64,000 nucleotides of DNA, taken from Warburgia ugandensis. Its lineage: Eukaryota; Streptophyta; Magnoliopsida; Canellales; Canellaceae. Shown piece after piece: positions 35,601 to 47,865 of this stretch; positions within the stretch are counted from its first letter, which is position 1; each line of letters starts with the position of its first letter. The DNA lies in the NCBI GenBank assembly GCA_035236585.1, contig CP141137.1, positions 43,174,057 through 43,238,056 on the forward strand, given 5' to 3'. The notes under the pieces are model-generated. The model was not told the DNA's origin, did not search any database, and was given only the letters and a program-made list of their open reading frames with translations. The position numbers and the translations under genes are program-made.

Positions 35601-37075
35601 TGTAGCTGATAACTTGTCTTCCCTAGTCCTAACAAAATCTTTGGATGAATTGCTAATTAAAGATACTTTCCCTGATGAGCAACTTTTTTCATGTTTCTCA
35701 TCCTCCCTAGTTTTCTAATATTGTAAATTATTTAGTCATAGGAAAGATTCTTGAACATTGGAACAAACAAGAAAAGCAAAATTTCTTTTTCCAATGTTAA
35801 TCACTACTTTTGTGATGATCCTACCTATTTAAGTACTATCCAAACCAAATAATTAGGAGATGTGTACATGACTTAGAGAAAAATAGTGTCATCTCCTTTT
35901 GTCACTTAGAAGCATGTGGTGGACATTTTTCTGCATAGAAAATAGTTGCAAAGATTTTGCAGTGTGGTTTCTACTAGCCTTCATTGTTTAAAGACACATA
36001 TGTGTTCTACAAATCTTATGAGCGATGTCAAAAGTTAGGAGGAATAACTCATTGGGATATGATTCTTGTAAACCCTATTCTTATCATAGAAGTTTTTTAT
36101 TGATGGAGAAATCAATCTTGTGAGTGATGTCAAAAGTTAGGAGGAATAACTCATAGGAATATGATTCCTCTAAATCCTATTCTTATCATAGAAGTTTTTT
36201 TATTGATGGAGCATTGATTTAATGGGGCCATTCCCACCTTCTTTTCACTACATTTATATCTTATTGGATGTAGATTATGTATCCAAATGGTTCGGGGCAA
36301 TCCCATATAGGCATAATAATCATAAAATAATTGTTAAATTCTAAAAAGAAAATATTTTTTCTAGATTTGTGATCCCTAGAACTATTATAAGTGACAATGG
36401 TACCCACTTTTGCAATGAGCCATTTGAAGCACTCATGAAAAAATATAACATCACACATAAAGTTACAACACCATATCACCCACAAACAAGTGGACAAGTA
36501 TAACTATCTAATCGCACAATAAAACAAATTCTTTAAAAGATTGTTAATTTGAATTGTAAGGATTAGTCTCTTAGACTGATCGATTGCACATCAAACCCCT
36601 ATTGGTATGTCTCCCTATCATATTGTATATGGTAAGGCTTGCCATTTGTTTGTGAAATTGGAACATAGAGCCTACTAGGTAATAAAGACATTTGATTTCA
36701 ACATGGATAAAGAGTCTCACATAGAAAACTCCAACTTAATGAGTGGGAAGAGATTAGGCAAGAAGCTTATGATTATAATAAGATTTATAAGGAAAATATG
36801 AAAGTCTTTCACGACAAAATATCTTTACTCCAAAATAGAAGATTTTGTTTTACAATTCTAAGCTTCACCTATTTTCATATAAGCTTATATCTCAATGGAC
36901 TAGTTCATACATAGTTAATAAAGTTTTTCCATATGGGACCGTCAAGAGTGAGGATGCTAGGACTGATCATACTTTTAAAGTGAATGGTCAAGGTTTAAAG
37001 CCTTTTTTAAAATATGAGAATCCAGAAGTTGAGTCCACAACTCTAGATGATCCTGCTTATCAGGATTGGATCTGA
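32640..37075 (+). pseudogene. Athila-like gag-pol remnant
   Basis: The gag end (NHPNFSW-like, then PYQTHQLPAPKPYLPPSKKP and LIQNQERKTSQIEVQLN) occupies 32,640-33,130. Protease lies at 33,461-33,880, with FLDLGSSMNLL where the catalytic aspartate is kept, and GNMTLELNIFN. Reverse transcriptase (about 34,200-35,100) is badly broken. RNase H is an open piece, 35,240-35,467, with FEIMCDASD. Integrase (about 35,985-36,560) shows TIISDNGTHFCN and TPYHPQTSGQV, but the next codon, normally the catalytic glutamate, is a stop. A C-terminal open piece ends near 37,075. A 102-bp tandem duplication lies in the integrase zinc-finger area. Not functional. Confidence 0.87.
36012..36215 (+). repeat. 102-bp tandem duplication in Athila integrase
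   Basis: GAGYGATGTCAAAAGTTAGG starts at 36,020 and 36,122, and both units continue through cctattcttatcatagaagtttttt with a few substitutions. The duplicated stretch encodes the second half of the integrase zinc finger (CQKLGGI-like) and the start of the core domain, so it disrupts the catalytic region. Confidence 0.9.
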
Positions 37076-37079
37076 TCCC

Positions 37080-38866
37080 TTTGTATTATCTTTTGTATTT
37101 TTGTATTCATTATTTTCTACATCACACATATTCATTTTAGGTCCTGCTTTTAAAATATTGGGGGCAATGTTTCTTTCAGGTTGGGGATTTAGAAATCTAT
37201 CAAATTTTAGTTCTTATTAGTTTTCTTAATTTTTTTAAAATTATTTGAAAAAAGAAAAAAATTTAGGTCAATTTCTACACTATGATGAGAATCGAATTCT
37301 TATGAAGTATAATCTAGATAACTTTGGCCTATTAATGGAATTGAACATGATTAATTCATCATTTTACTCATTTTCTAAAGTATTCCCTGAAGGCAAAGTC
37401 TTAGATAACATTTGTACTCACAATTGCATATATATAGCTGATATATATCTGCATATATATATATATATATAGTCTAAATTGATGAGTAGTTATAGCTTAG
37501 AAATCCTAAAGAAATTCAGTGGAGACTGATAACCTAAGTGAGTTTTAGAGCCATTCATTTCTTTGAGAGGTTATAAAAATGTTTCTCATTTTCTTTAGCG
37601 TGCTTAAACTAAAATTTGATCCTATCAACTCTTAAATTGGGTCAATTGCTTGAATTATTAGAAAATTATCCTTAAAATTCTAGAAGTTCATTTAATTTAA
37701 TGGATTATAAAGAAACCCAATAAATGATCTAGGCCATCCTTGTTTTTAACCTATAGATATAAAGCCTACCAAAAAGAGTATTTTTACTACTAGTTAGCCA
37801 AATTGAGCCTTTTAATATGCCTTTTCTTTTCTAACCCAAATTATCCTTTTACCCATATTAACCTAGTATAAATTATCCATTACATATTTTCTTTGAAAGA
37901 TAAGTTAAAGATGAATAAAAAATATTCTTTTTAGTTGCAATAAAAGAAGAAAAGTGAATATCAAGAAAAGAAATGCTCTTCAAAGAGATTCAAAAGTGTT
38001 GAAAAGAAAGAAAAAAGTTTGAAGAATTCATAAAAAGAAATATTCACCTCAGGCAAACAAAGGAAGAATTGTTAACTTTAGTAGAAAACCTCTACTTATT
38101 TGTGAGAAATTTTGAATACCCTTTCTTTTGTACCTTATCATAAGCCTATATTTCATCCTAGTTGAAGACCTATTGATTCTAAGATGAATATAGTCTGATG
38201 AGGTTATGAAAAGATAGGATTTGAAGAGTAGTATTTCTAAAAGTTCGAAGGTAATGACATCTTATACTTTCTAAAGGGATCAAAAATAAATTCCTTAGAA
38301 CCTCCCATTTTTTCGTGAATATATGTATGATTAATTTGCTTTTATTGACTCTGCTCACATATTTTAAAGAGAGATATGATCTGAACCCTTTATATGAGAG
38401 ATTCTATTTTTGATTGTATGTCATTAGTAACGATTGAGGTCAAAACATACTTCAGATGTAGTTCAAAAGTTATAGTCTATTTAAAGATAAAAGTTATTCT
38501 ACATGCAGATTTATACACATTCTCTAAGATTTGAGCTTAAGTGGAATGCATTTAGCATATGGGTAGGGTTTTGAATTTTTCATTCATTTTTATTAGTTTG
38601 CTAAAGTTGATAGATTGATTAAAGATAATTCCCTAAGATAAAAGTGAAAATTAACTTGGAAAAGGCTTTTGAATTTTGTGAGTATATTCACTACAAACCC
38701 TCATGACGTTTAACTCATCCACTAGGGTTAACTTTGGGTTTTAAGGGCTTGTTGCATATATTAAATGCAATCACGAGTACCTACAAAAGTGGCAATTTGT
38801 ATAAAATTTTGTAATTTAGATTTTCACATATTTTACTATGGACTAGCAAAATATTGGTTGGGGGTG
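37080..38866 (+). other. Athila-like non-coding region before the 3' LTR, with polypurine tract
   Basis: About 1.8 kb without a convincing open frame. It contains TGGGGGCAATG near 37,160, an (AT)n run at about 37,450-37,471 and a purine-rich stretch near 37,930-38,060 (aaagaagaaaagtg..., aaaagaaagaaaaaag). It ends in GGTTGGGGGTG just before the LTR. Athila elements often carry an env-like frame here; I see no trace of one. Confidence 0.6.
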
Positions 38867-39532
38867 TGTTAAATGTTCAATTTTGGCTAAAATATCCTTA
38901 ATTTAGTATTTAATTAGATCATCTAATTGATCGATGTTACAATTTTAGATTAATTATTAATTTTATCTGTAATTGTCATCCAACTATTGATTTGAAAATT
39001 GTAACAGTCAGATGATCATCATAGCTAATCAGATGTGTAATGTACGGTTTAGATAATTCTAATTTAGTCTTATGTTTTGCAGATCAACCAAATTGAGGTT
39101 TGGATGGCTCAGATCAACTTTAACGGTGTCAGATAATCCTAAAGAGCATGGCAAGGCAAGAGGAATAATTTCTAACTGAAGACTAAGAAGGAATGGAAAA
39201 TCCGTGAGAGAAAGAAGAATGGGTTTTTTTTTACTATTAAAAGGAATAATAAACCCATGAAAAGAAGATGCTTAAAGAGAAAGGCATCACCATAGCATAT
39301 AAAGAAGGAAAACTTTGAAAATAGAAGGGAGAGTTAGTAGGAGTCGCCATAGTGGAAACTTTTTAATCATAGTAGAGAGCTTGAAGAAAAGGTGAGCATT
39401 AAAGAAGGAAAGAACTTTACAAGGAAAGGGAAAAACAAATTTAGAATTTGGTGAGCTGAAAAACAAAGGAAGGAATCAAAGACAAGGGAGACTCAATGTA
39501 GAGTGGTGGGAAGGAAGGGGATTGATCTTAAC
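38867..39532 (+). repeat. Athila-like 3' LTR, first part
   Basis: From TGTTAAATGTTC to ...gattgatcttaac. It is homologous, in reverse complement, to 50,740-51,438; shared words include aattttggctaaaata, gcatggcaaggyaagag and caaagacaagggagactcaa. It ends at the left target copy TTAAC (39,528-39,532) of the insertion that follows. Confidence 0.9.
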
Positions 39533-39955
39533 TATAATAACCCCAAGTTTTTATAAATATATTTGGATTAGTGAAAATAAGAAGTTGAAAATTTGAAATC
39601 GGAACTAGAAATTGAAGTTATGAGAAAATCCATTTTTATAGAAATGGAATCAGGAATTAAGACATGAATACTTGGAATGTATCTAAAAATTGAGTCAAAT
39701 AACTAGAGTATACTAAATTCCGAGTTTGGGTGAAAAATCAGCATTTTTCTCGATTTTTGAATTAAAAGGGCAAAATAGTAATTTTAATTTTTAGTAGGGC
39801 TCACAAAAGTTAGGTAAGGATTGAGGTCAACAATGATGCAAGTCAAGAATCATCCAACATTTAGTAGAGGTAGTGAAATTTTCACTCCCTATTTTAATAA
39901 TTTTGAGTGGAATTTAGAATAAAACAAGAAATTAATTAAAAATTCCAAAAAATGC

Positions 39956-39966
39956 CTATAAATAGG
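39956..39966 (+). promoter_or_regulatory. LTR TATA box
   Basis: CTATAAATAGG about 425 bp into the solo-LTR-like insertion, followed by C/T-rich sequence (about 40,020-40,085) of the kind found downstream of plant LTR transcription starts. Confidence 0.6.
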
Positions 39967-42549
39967 CTAAAAATTTTCATTTAATTCTACATGAAGTCCC
40001 CTAGCGTGGTTTGTGATTTCAGCCCTTTCCCCTCCTTCCCCCCGAAATTCCATTTATTCTCTCATTTTCTCTCTCCTCTGTCTTCACTGAAGAGTGTCCA
40101 CAGACGCTCCAAGATGGAATATTCTCTCAAATCTATCGGACACTTCCACAGACACACTGTCCCCAATAGGACTGGGTTTTCACCCTATCATAGTTTTTCA
40201 ATTAGATGTTCAATTTTAATCGTTAAAATAAAGATCTGATCCATTAAATCACTTCATATCAACACTAGATTCAATGGTCTTATAACTATTTGAGGATCAA
40301 AAGAGTATTCATTGGGTAATTCACCGAACAAAGTAACTATGCCACTGTTATTTCTCTGGTGTAGGCTTTTATTTTTTTGGCTTGTTCTCTCCACTCTGTT
40401 TCCAACCAAATAGGCTCCATTCCACTTTTCCCTCATTTTCCCCTTGATCGAACTTAGTTTCACTGTCGGATTTAGTTCACCTGCAATTGAATCATTGGTG
40501 AAATAGATCTGGTAACCTAAGGTGGGAACCAAACTAAAAATGACTCATATGAAAAATCTGAGATGTTAGATGGATTCCTAAGTCCCATAAATCCTAAGAA
40601 TAATAATCGCATTAAAATTTCTATTGATGGATGCTAGTGATCTTGAGAACAAATGATTTGACGGTCCATATCGGACCGTTTCACATATCAAATGATCTCA
40701 GGGTGTAACAACATTAAATTGACTTCAAATGGATGATCTGAACCATTGGATCAATTCATAACATCCCAAGACCTTAAAAATCCATGTTCTAGTAAAAAAA
40801 TTGTATACTAAGATCAAAGATTAGAACAGAAATAGATCAAATCAATCTGGACTGCTTAACTATTTGAAAAATTAAAAATCAAATTCTGAAGTCAATTTAA
40901 CTCCAAATTGAGATTAAATAGAACCATTAAATTTCTAATGAAGATTATAATCTACTGAATGCATACAATTTATGATTTGAATCATTTTTATTATAATCCA
41001 TAGCAAAAAACCATGCTAATAAGTTTGAAGCATATTCAAAAATGTCTTAGAAGGATGATCTGATCCCTTAGATGGGTTGAAAACATCCCAAAACCATAGA
41101 AAAATATGCTACATTATAAAATTAGATATATAGATCAATGATGAGAATGAAAACAAATATGATAAATCTAGATCGTTGAAATTGATCTAAAACTTGAAAA
41201 TTCAATTTCGAACTCAATTTAACTCCAAATTGAGATTAGAAAGGACCATTCAATTCCTATTGATGAGAATAATCTACTGGACTCATAAAAATTAGGATTT
41301 AAGTATTGTAATTTTCTATTAATTTAAAAATCTATTACTAATCTTCTTGATTAGTGAGATCAAGTATGTTCAGTATTTATGAATGTGATGTATTAATGAT
41401 CTAGTGATGAGATCAAATGAAATTGTAGGTTAGATGTGACAAAAATATAAAAATTAAAATATGAACCCTTAATGGGATGAAAACCCTAGATCTAAAGAAT
41501 AGAAATCAAATCTAATCGTTGGATTGTTGACATTTGTTTAGTTCTAAACACCTCCTTACATGAGGATTGTATTAACCACTTTTTGACTAGACTTTAATTA
41601 ATAAGATATAATCAAATCTGACATAAGGAGAAGCAATCTAGAATTAGGAAGAAATAAATCACTTCAACCAGTAAAATAGTAACTCATTGAGCATTAATAT
41701 TAAGAACATAAAAGGTTAGGAAATTACCAAATCAAATTAAACCTTAAGTGAGATAATTATGATCAAACAAGATCAATTATATGATCTTGAATGACCAAGA
41801 ACAATAAAAGAAAAGAATCATAAATTTGTATCATGTTCTTGAATTATGATATAGATTATAGATCCATGTAGATCAATAGGATAGATGATCCAAACCTTTG
41901 ATTAATATGATTCAACGAAATATATCCAATATCATCCTCCTTAGAGATGATCAAAAGATAAAACTTAGATCAAAATAAGATCAATAAAAACTAGAAGAAA
42001 AAAGATAAAAACCCTTGATCTTGATCAACAATTATGAACTATGGAAATAAATGAGATGCAGGATTAGAAAATACTTAGATCTGATAGATCAGAAGTTAAT
42101 TTAATTGTTAGATTTATAAGATCAATAGTAAGAAACACTATTTGAAAGAGATAGATGGAAGAATATTAGAATATTTAGATCCTTAATATTAATCAAGGAA
42201 CAAGAATGAAAAGATTAGACAAATCCTAAAAGAAGACAGATATAATCAAAGAAAGATAAATATAAGATTATCTAAAATTATGATAGATAATGACAGTATG
42301 TACGAATTAACAAATTACATACGTCAATCAAAACCGCGGAAGATCTTAAAGAGTAGGATTGCCACATTTTGAGGTAGGTGGAACCTTGAAAATGAATTTT
42401 ATTAACGTGCAAGATCTATGTAATAAATATGATCTTATGAAATTAATTGTCAATTAGAATGTGCATAAAATTGTAGAATTATATGAGTACTATTTGATGA
42501 GTATGTGTTAGAATTAAATTGTCTAAATCAAGTTAAATACATGGCAAAG

Positions 42550-42846
42550 ACCGAGGTACCATTTATATGAATAGTTATCCCAACACTTAGATATGAAATT
42601 ACATCATTGGTATATGAATACCAAAATTAAGGGAAATGGGTATAATTTATATTAAATGATTATCCCTAAATTTAATATGAAAATACTGAATTAATGAATA
42701 AGGGTATCATTTATATTAATGATTGTCCTTGCACTTAAATTACATCTTTGGTATATGAATACCAAATTAAAGAAAATGGGTATCATTTACAGAAAATGAT
42801 TATCCTTAAACTTATATGAGAATATAAAGTTAATGAACATGGGTAT
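42550..42846. repeat. Diverged 64-80-bp tandem repeats
   Basis: Units beginning GGGTAT.ATTTA start at about 42,638, 42,702 and 42,778, with an earlier diverged unit near 42,555 and a further one beginning at 42,841. Words such as ttggtatatgaatacc and aatgattatccctaaa recur. The array continues after the nested LTR at 45,541-45,640 (ggtatcatttacattaaatg), which shows that the nested element was inserted inside the array. Confidence 0.8.
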
Positions 42847-45540
42847 TATAATGACTCAAATTTTCCAATATTATTATATCACTTTTACAACCACGACCAA
42901 TCATGATGTTTGATTTGTTTATTTTGGGAATTAATATGCGCTTAAATCACCTTAATAGGTGGTTGGATGTTTTATTTTAATTAAAATATGAAACCAAGGA
43001 ATTTGTGAGAAAAATTAGTATCATTAGATTCTATACTCAAAATGGAATCCAACACCTTAAAGAACACTGACAACGGAGTTCGTATGAAGAAGTTATAAGC
43101 GTTGAAAGATGGAGGGCATATCTATAATTTGACGGTAAAACAAAAAGGACCCAAAATATGGGGTCGTTTTGATAACGACACCCTTGGTCGTTCCCTACCT
43201 CTAATAGACTTCCAGCACTGCCTCTACAAGGCAGTGTCAAAAAAATGGCGGCACCGCCTTCACCGGCTTTAAAAAGCCCTTTCCCCTCTTCCCCGATCAT
43301 CCCTTTTCTCCTTCTCCTTCTCTCTTTCTCTGGCTGCCTTCACCCAAAATCTGGCCTCTAGGATTTTAGCGTGGAGGAACCGCACCCACTAGCAATGGTC
43401 ACCCTCTCAGGCTACTCAGGTAAGATCTTTCTCTCCTCTTCTCCCCTCTCTTCCTCCCCTTTGTTTTCCCCATAGAATCAAGCCGGATCTGGAGTTTCCA
43501 GGCCAGAGAACAAGTTGGGGAAGACGAGTTCATTCCAGAACCCTTGACCCGATCATCCCAGGGATGCAATGCGCGATGTGAGCCCAAACGCGCGAGCGTC
43601 CTAGGAGCCGTGACGCCGTTGCCCCTGCGCCGAAGACGTCTCCGCGTGATGTCGTCTAGGACACATGCCCTGGCACATCATTCAGGATTACGCACTCATA
43701 CAAATGTAGTCTCGGTTCAGCCAAGACGCGCACGCATCCTGGGAACAGTGATGCGCGGGCCCTACATAGACAAATCTAGTTTGCCCGTTGATTTGTGACA
43801 CTAAAAATGCAATTAAGGAGGCTATATAACTCCGATTGATGATCCGAAAGAACCGTTGCATCCGTATCGATGACGTAGATCTAATGAGTCTATAAAATTT
43901 AGGAACAGAGGACTATTTTGTATGACTATAGATAAAAAACTATAGAAATATCATATATTGACTATGTTACAGATGATCAAACCTCATAGATTGATCCATT
44001 TGATATATTAGGAGATCAATATACCTAGATCAACCCTGAATTACATAAATCAACCCACAAATCAGAGATCTATAACCTATAATATAGATCTAGCTGTTGA
44101 TCTGTAAAATAGGAAATAATATATGGATTCTATATTTCCAAATAATATCCTGGACTTCACCAAGGTACTATAGGACTCGCATGGAAGAAGGACACGAGTT
44201 AAGTGACGATGTCGAGGTAGGTAGTCTGATACTACTAAATTTTTAAATGCATCTTTAAACTCTTTCTTACCATTTTTAGCATGCTTTTGAGATATGATGT
44301 TCATATAAGAGTATGCGAAAATGTCTTCATGTTTTATGGCTTTGAATGCGATATTAGCATAAATCGATTTTATGCATTACTCACATAGTTTGCAAATAAA
44401 TGCATAATTTACAATGATCGAGATTTGGATTTTATATATATATATATATATATATGCTTTTTGGGCTATTGAGCCTAGTGAGCACTATGCTGAGAGGGTG
44501 GATGGTATCACTGCCAAAATAGCATTGTCCCTTCCCTAATTGCTGTGGTAAACAGGGACGACCATTGGAGGTATTCATGGCACCCTTTCAGGGACAACCA
44601 TAGTCACCGTGGAAGCTATGGTGGGTAGGTCTCTAGATACCGAAGCCACACGATTCTAGCTGTGTGCTAATCGTGAGCATAGTTGACCCTATGATTTTAG
44701 TTTTATCGATATGCATATAGCATTGAGATGGTCATATACAAGCACTCATGACTAGTTGGCGTGATGTGTTCGCCGAAAGACAGACCATGTGCATGATACT
44801 TATAGTGATGCTAGCATTGGCTTTGAATGACGACTATTTTATGAGTTTCATGATTATTATATTTTACTCATTGGTTTGATATGTTGCCGAGATCTTCTTA
44901 CATGGATACTATTGATTTCTACTTTATGATGTTAATCATGTTTATATCGTTGAATACTAGATTTCGATAAAGGATTCCATGATTGAAATTGCATCAATGA
45001 GCTTACGTTTTATGCATACATATGCATGTTTATACAAAATGGAATCACTAATGTTTTACATGAAAAAGCTCTTTGAATTGTTCATGTTGCCTACCGTGTT
45101 TTCAAAATAGTAGCATCAGATCACCTACTGGGTATGAGGAATACTCACCCAAATATATTATTTTTACAGATTAACTCCACACAGGAGTAGAAGAAGCATC
45201 AGAAAATGTTAGTACTATGATCGAGTAAATGAAGAATGAATAAGTATGAATGTAAGTAAACTCTCTACCTTTTGGATATGTATCTGTACTTATTACAGTT
45301 GGGCTGTAAGCTATGACTGGATAGACTTGGGAAATATTTATGATTTTCTTCATTTTTTTAAAATTTATGTATTCATCTCGAAAGCAAATGACACTCCAAG
45401 CTTTTAAAATGAATTTAAAATAAAAGATTTTCTAGCTACATTGCATAGTTTTTCTAAAAGTGTTTTCAAATAGGGATCGATCTCACCCTAGGAATTAGTT
45501 ATAGCATTTAAAAATGCATATGAAAACCTGGGTTGTCACA
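42847..45540 (+). mobile_element. Nested chromovirus-type solo LTR (2,694 bp)
   Basis: Begins TATAATGACTCAAATTTTCC and ends GAAAACCTGGGTTGTCACA, with perfect 5-bp target copies GGTAT at 42,842-42,846 and 45,541-45,545. The last 150 bp are closely related to the end of the solo LTR at 53,225-56,110 (shared gatttt..cattgcatagttttt and gcatatgaaaacc words). A TATA-like TTTAAAAAG at about 43,268 precedes a C/T-rich leader and a GC-rich stretch (43,360-43,790). No coding domains. Confidence 0.9.
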
Positions 45541-46812
45541 GGTATCATTTACATTAAATGATTATCTCTAAACTTAGATGTGAGAGTATATCCTTGATAT
45601 AAGTATACCAAAATATGAGGATGGTGAGGTAAGTTTATATCAACAGACAAATCATCTGCTAATACTACTATTAATTTCCATACAGGCATGGAAGCCTGTG
45701 GATTTTGTTTTCGAGAAGCATAATGCCTGGGGATACTATGCTGGGAGAATTATAAGGTTTGGCTACCCGCTCTCTAAAACTATTGATGTAATGGATACCA
45801 TGCCCAAAGAAGGGAAAAAGTCAGGTGGAAAATTATGGGATGGCCGCCATTGTGACAGCCATGGTGCCCCCATACAAACATGGATATTGTATATTCCACA
45901 CTTGGTATCTATGGATTAATTGGCGGTTATCTAGGTGCACTATTATGGGTTGAACTACAGCATAATAGTCCTTTATGTATTTTTGCATTATGATGCATGG
46001 CATGATGAAATGCCTAATAAATGTTCATTACCGAGATTTCCCAGGATGGGATATTTCCCAGCACAGGCTGGATGATTATTCAATCCAATGAAGTCTCGAT
46101 ATGAATATTATGATATTATTATTGAAGATATTAACTAATTTTCATAGTTTAAACCTTTATATATATATATAAGGTATTATTATGAGTTGTTGAAGAATAC
46201 TCATAGAAGATTTTACATGAGAAATTATATGATAGAATTATCATTCATAGTATGAAATTGAATTACTTGATTTATATGGAATATGATAGATATGAATATT
46301 AGATTTTATGAAAGATTTATTGAATAGTATATTGTGTTATAAATTCTATATGCTTCTTAAATCTCCTACCAAGTATAGCTTGCTAAGATATTGTAAATGT
46401 TTGAATATTTACAATATCTCAGACACAGATAGAAAGGAATGAATGGATACGACAGGGGAATATAACAACCATACTATTGATCAAGGTTATGTATGATTAT
46501 GAAAAGTTTGTATTGTAATTTGGATTTGTGTACTTTGGACATCATATGTAACAGAGGGGTTGTGCATGTGAACCACTAGATCAATCCTGCTATTTTTAAT
46601 AAATAAATTTCTATTAATTATTTTAGTAAAAATATATCTTATATACAAAATATGTATATTTATATGAGTGTGAAAAGTGGCATTCAGGTTTTGAGAAAAG
46701 AATTTCAAAGAAATTTTTTTTGCTATTTGAACATTTAAATTTTTTACAAATTTGGCTAGCCACCTTTTGAAAATAAACATGAAAAACTGTTTGAATAACC
46801 CAGGTCGCCACA

Positions 46813-47865
46813 TTAGCCTTCTCCTTACATCCATCTAATTTCTTGCACCCATTTCTCCCTTGCTCTTTCTTTCTCTCTCCCTCTATCTTTCTCTTTCTCG
46901 CCCTGTCACTTTCGAATTTCTTTCTTCATAAAGGACCCAAACCTTCTTTCTCCCTGTATCTCTCTCGTTCCCTCACCTTCTCACCTGCACACTTCCTTCT
47001 CCATCTTTCCCTGTCTCTCATTCTCTCTTGGCTTTCTTCCCTGACTAAAAAACTCACACCGTACCTCATCTCATTCGTTTCTTCCATGTTCTCAATCATC
47101 GTGTTCTCCTCTTGATTTGCCTTTGATTTCAACCTCTATTTTCATCACTTTCTTCTCTTTTTAGCTTCTTTTTCTCACCATTTTCCATTAATTTTCCTCC
47201 TACTACATCTTTTCTTTTGCATTTTGATCAAAACCTAGTTCAAGTTTTTCTTTAGATCCCCTATTTCCCCATTTGTTTAAGAGTTTCAAAAAACACAAGG
47301 AGCTCCCTATATCGTCTTCCTTTTGGGTTTTAGCTTTTAAAAGATAAATGAAAAAATTCCAATTTTTCCCTTTAATTTCATTTTCATACTAGTTTTGTAT
47401 TTTTCTTTATTTCATCTTTTTCTTATAGAAGTTTTGTTTTATCTTGGTTTTGTGCTATTCTCAGATTAGTCCAAGAATTAAGTAATCCAATGTTGCTTGA
47501 GTAAAGCATAACCGAATCAACTGTTTAGCTTTAACCAACAAGATAAGTTTATTTCCTGATCTTTTTCTCATCAATTTTCTCATCAATTCTTAAATCTTAA
47601 CCTTAGAACAATTCTAACTGGCCCACTAGCTTTGGTCATCAATTTGAAATCCAAAAATTAGATCTAAGCCGTCCAAATCTAAATTTTTTACCTAGTCCAA
47701 ATTATTAAAATTTTGATAGATCCAAACAATCTAGCTTTTGAATCCTTAATCAGACATATGTGTGAGAGATTGACGAAGGCCAATTGACTTTGATGAGACT
47801 AGATTTGATGAAATTTGCTATGATCAATGAAAGTTCTTCTTTGTTTTTGGAAATGAGAAAAATTA
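46813..47865 (+). repeat. Athila-like 3' LTR, second part
   Basis: Resumes the LTR broken at 39,532. It matches the reverse complement of about 50,740-49,235, including ggctttcttccytgac, catgttctcamtcaycgtg and gaatccttaatcakacatatg. Its C/T-rich segment at 46,845-47,030 is modest, whereas the inverted copy has about 540 bp of GA repeat at the same place. The last ~240 bp of the LTR are absent; homology ends near 47,865. Confidence 0.85.

Larger units (their letters stand above)
39533..46812 (+). mobile_element. Solo-LTR-like insertion inside the Athila LTR, itself interrupted
   Basis: The insert begins TATAATAACCCCAAG (compare TGTAATAACCCC) and ends AACCCAGGTCGCCACA, the termini seen on chromovirus LTRs in this window. 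The flanks TTAAC (39,528-39,532) and TTAGC (46,813-46,817) form a 5-bp target duplication with one mismatch. Without the nested solo LTR (42,847-45,540, plus its 5-bp duplication) it is about 4.58 kb. It has no protease, polymerase or integrase sequence, so it is best read as one long LTR left by recombination. A TATA box CTATAAATAGG lies at about 39,956-39,966. Confidence 0.75.
32640..47865 (+). mobile_element. Athila-like Ty3/gypsy element, interrupted in its 3' LTR
   Basis: The internal region, truncated at the 5' side in gag, runs to about 37,075. It is followed by a long non-coding stretch to the purine-rich GGTTGGGGGTG at about 38,856-38,866 and a 3' LTR starting TGTTAAATGTTC at 38,867. 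The LTR is cut at 39,532 by a 7.28-kb insertion and resumes at 46,813. It can be recognised because an inverted, uninterrupted copy lies at 48,991-51,438. The conserved FLDLGSSMNLL and VMKLSFGNMTLELNIFN blocks and a C-terminal NGQGLKPFL are typical of the Athila/Tat side of plant gypsy elements. Confidence 0.85.

Noticed and set aside
43544-43798. Arginine-rich 84-codon open frame
   Set aside because: Lies in the GC-rich leader of a solo LTR; composition explains it and no gene family fits.
45698-45919. 73-codon open frame after the nested solo LTR
   Set aside because: It is inside the outer LTR; no conserved motif, and its length is compatible with chance.
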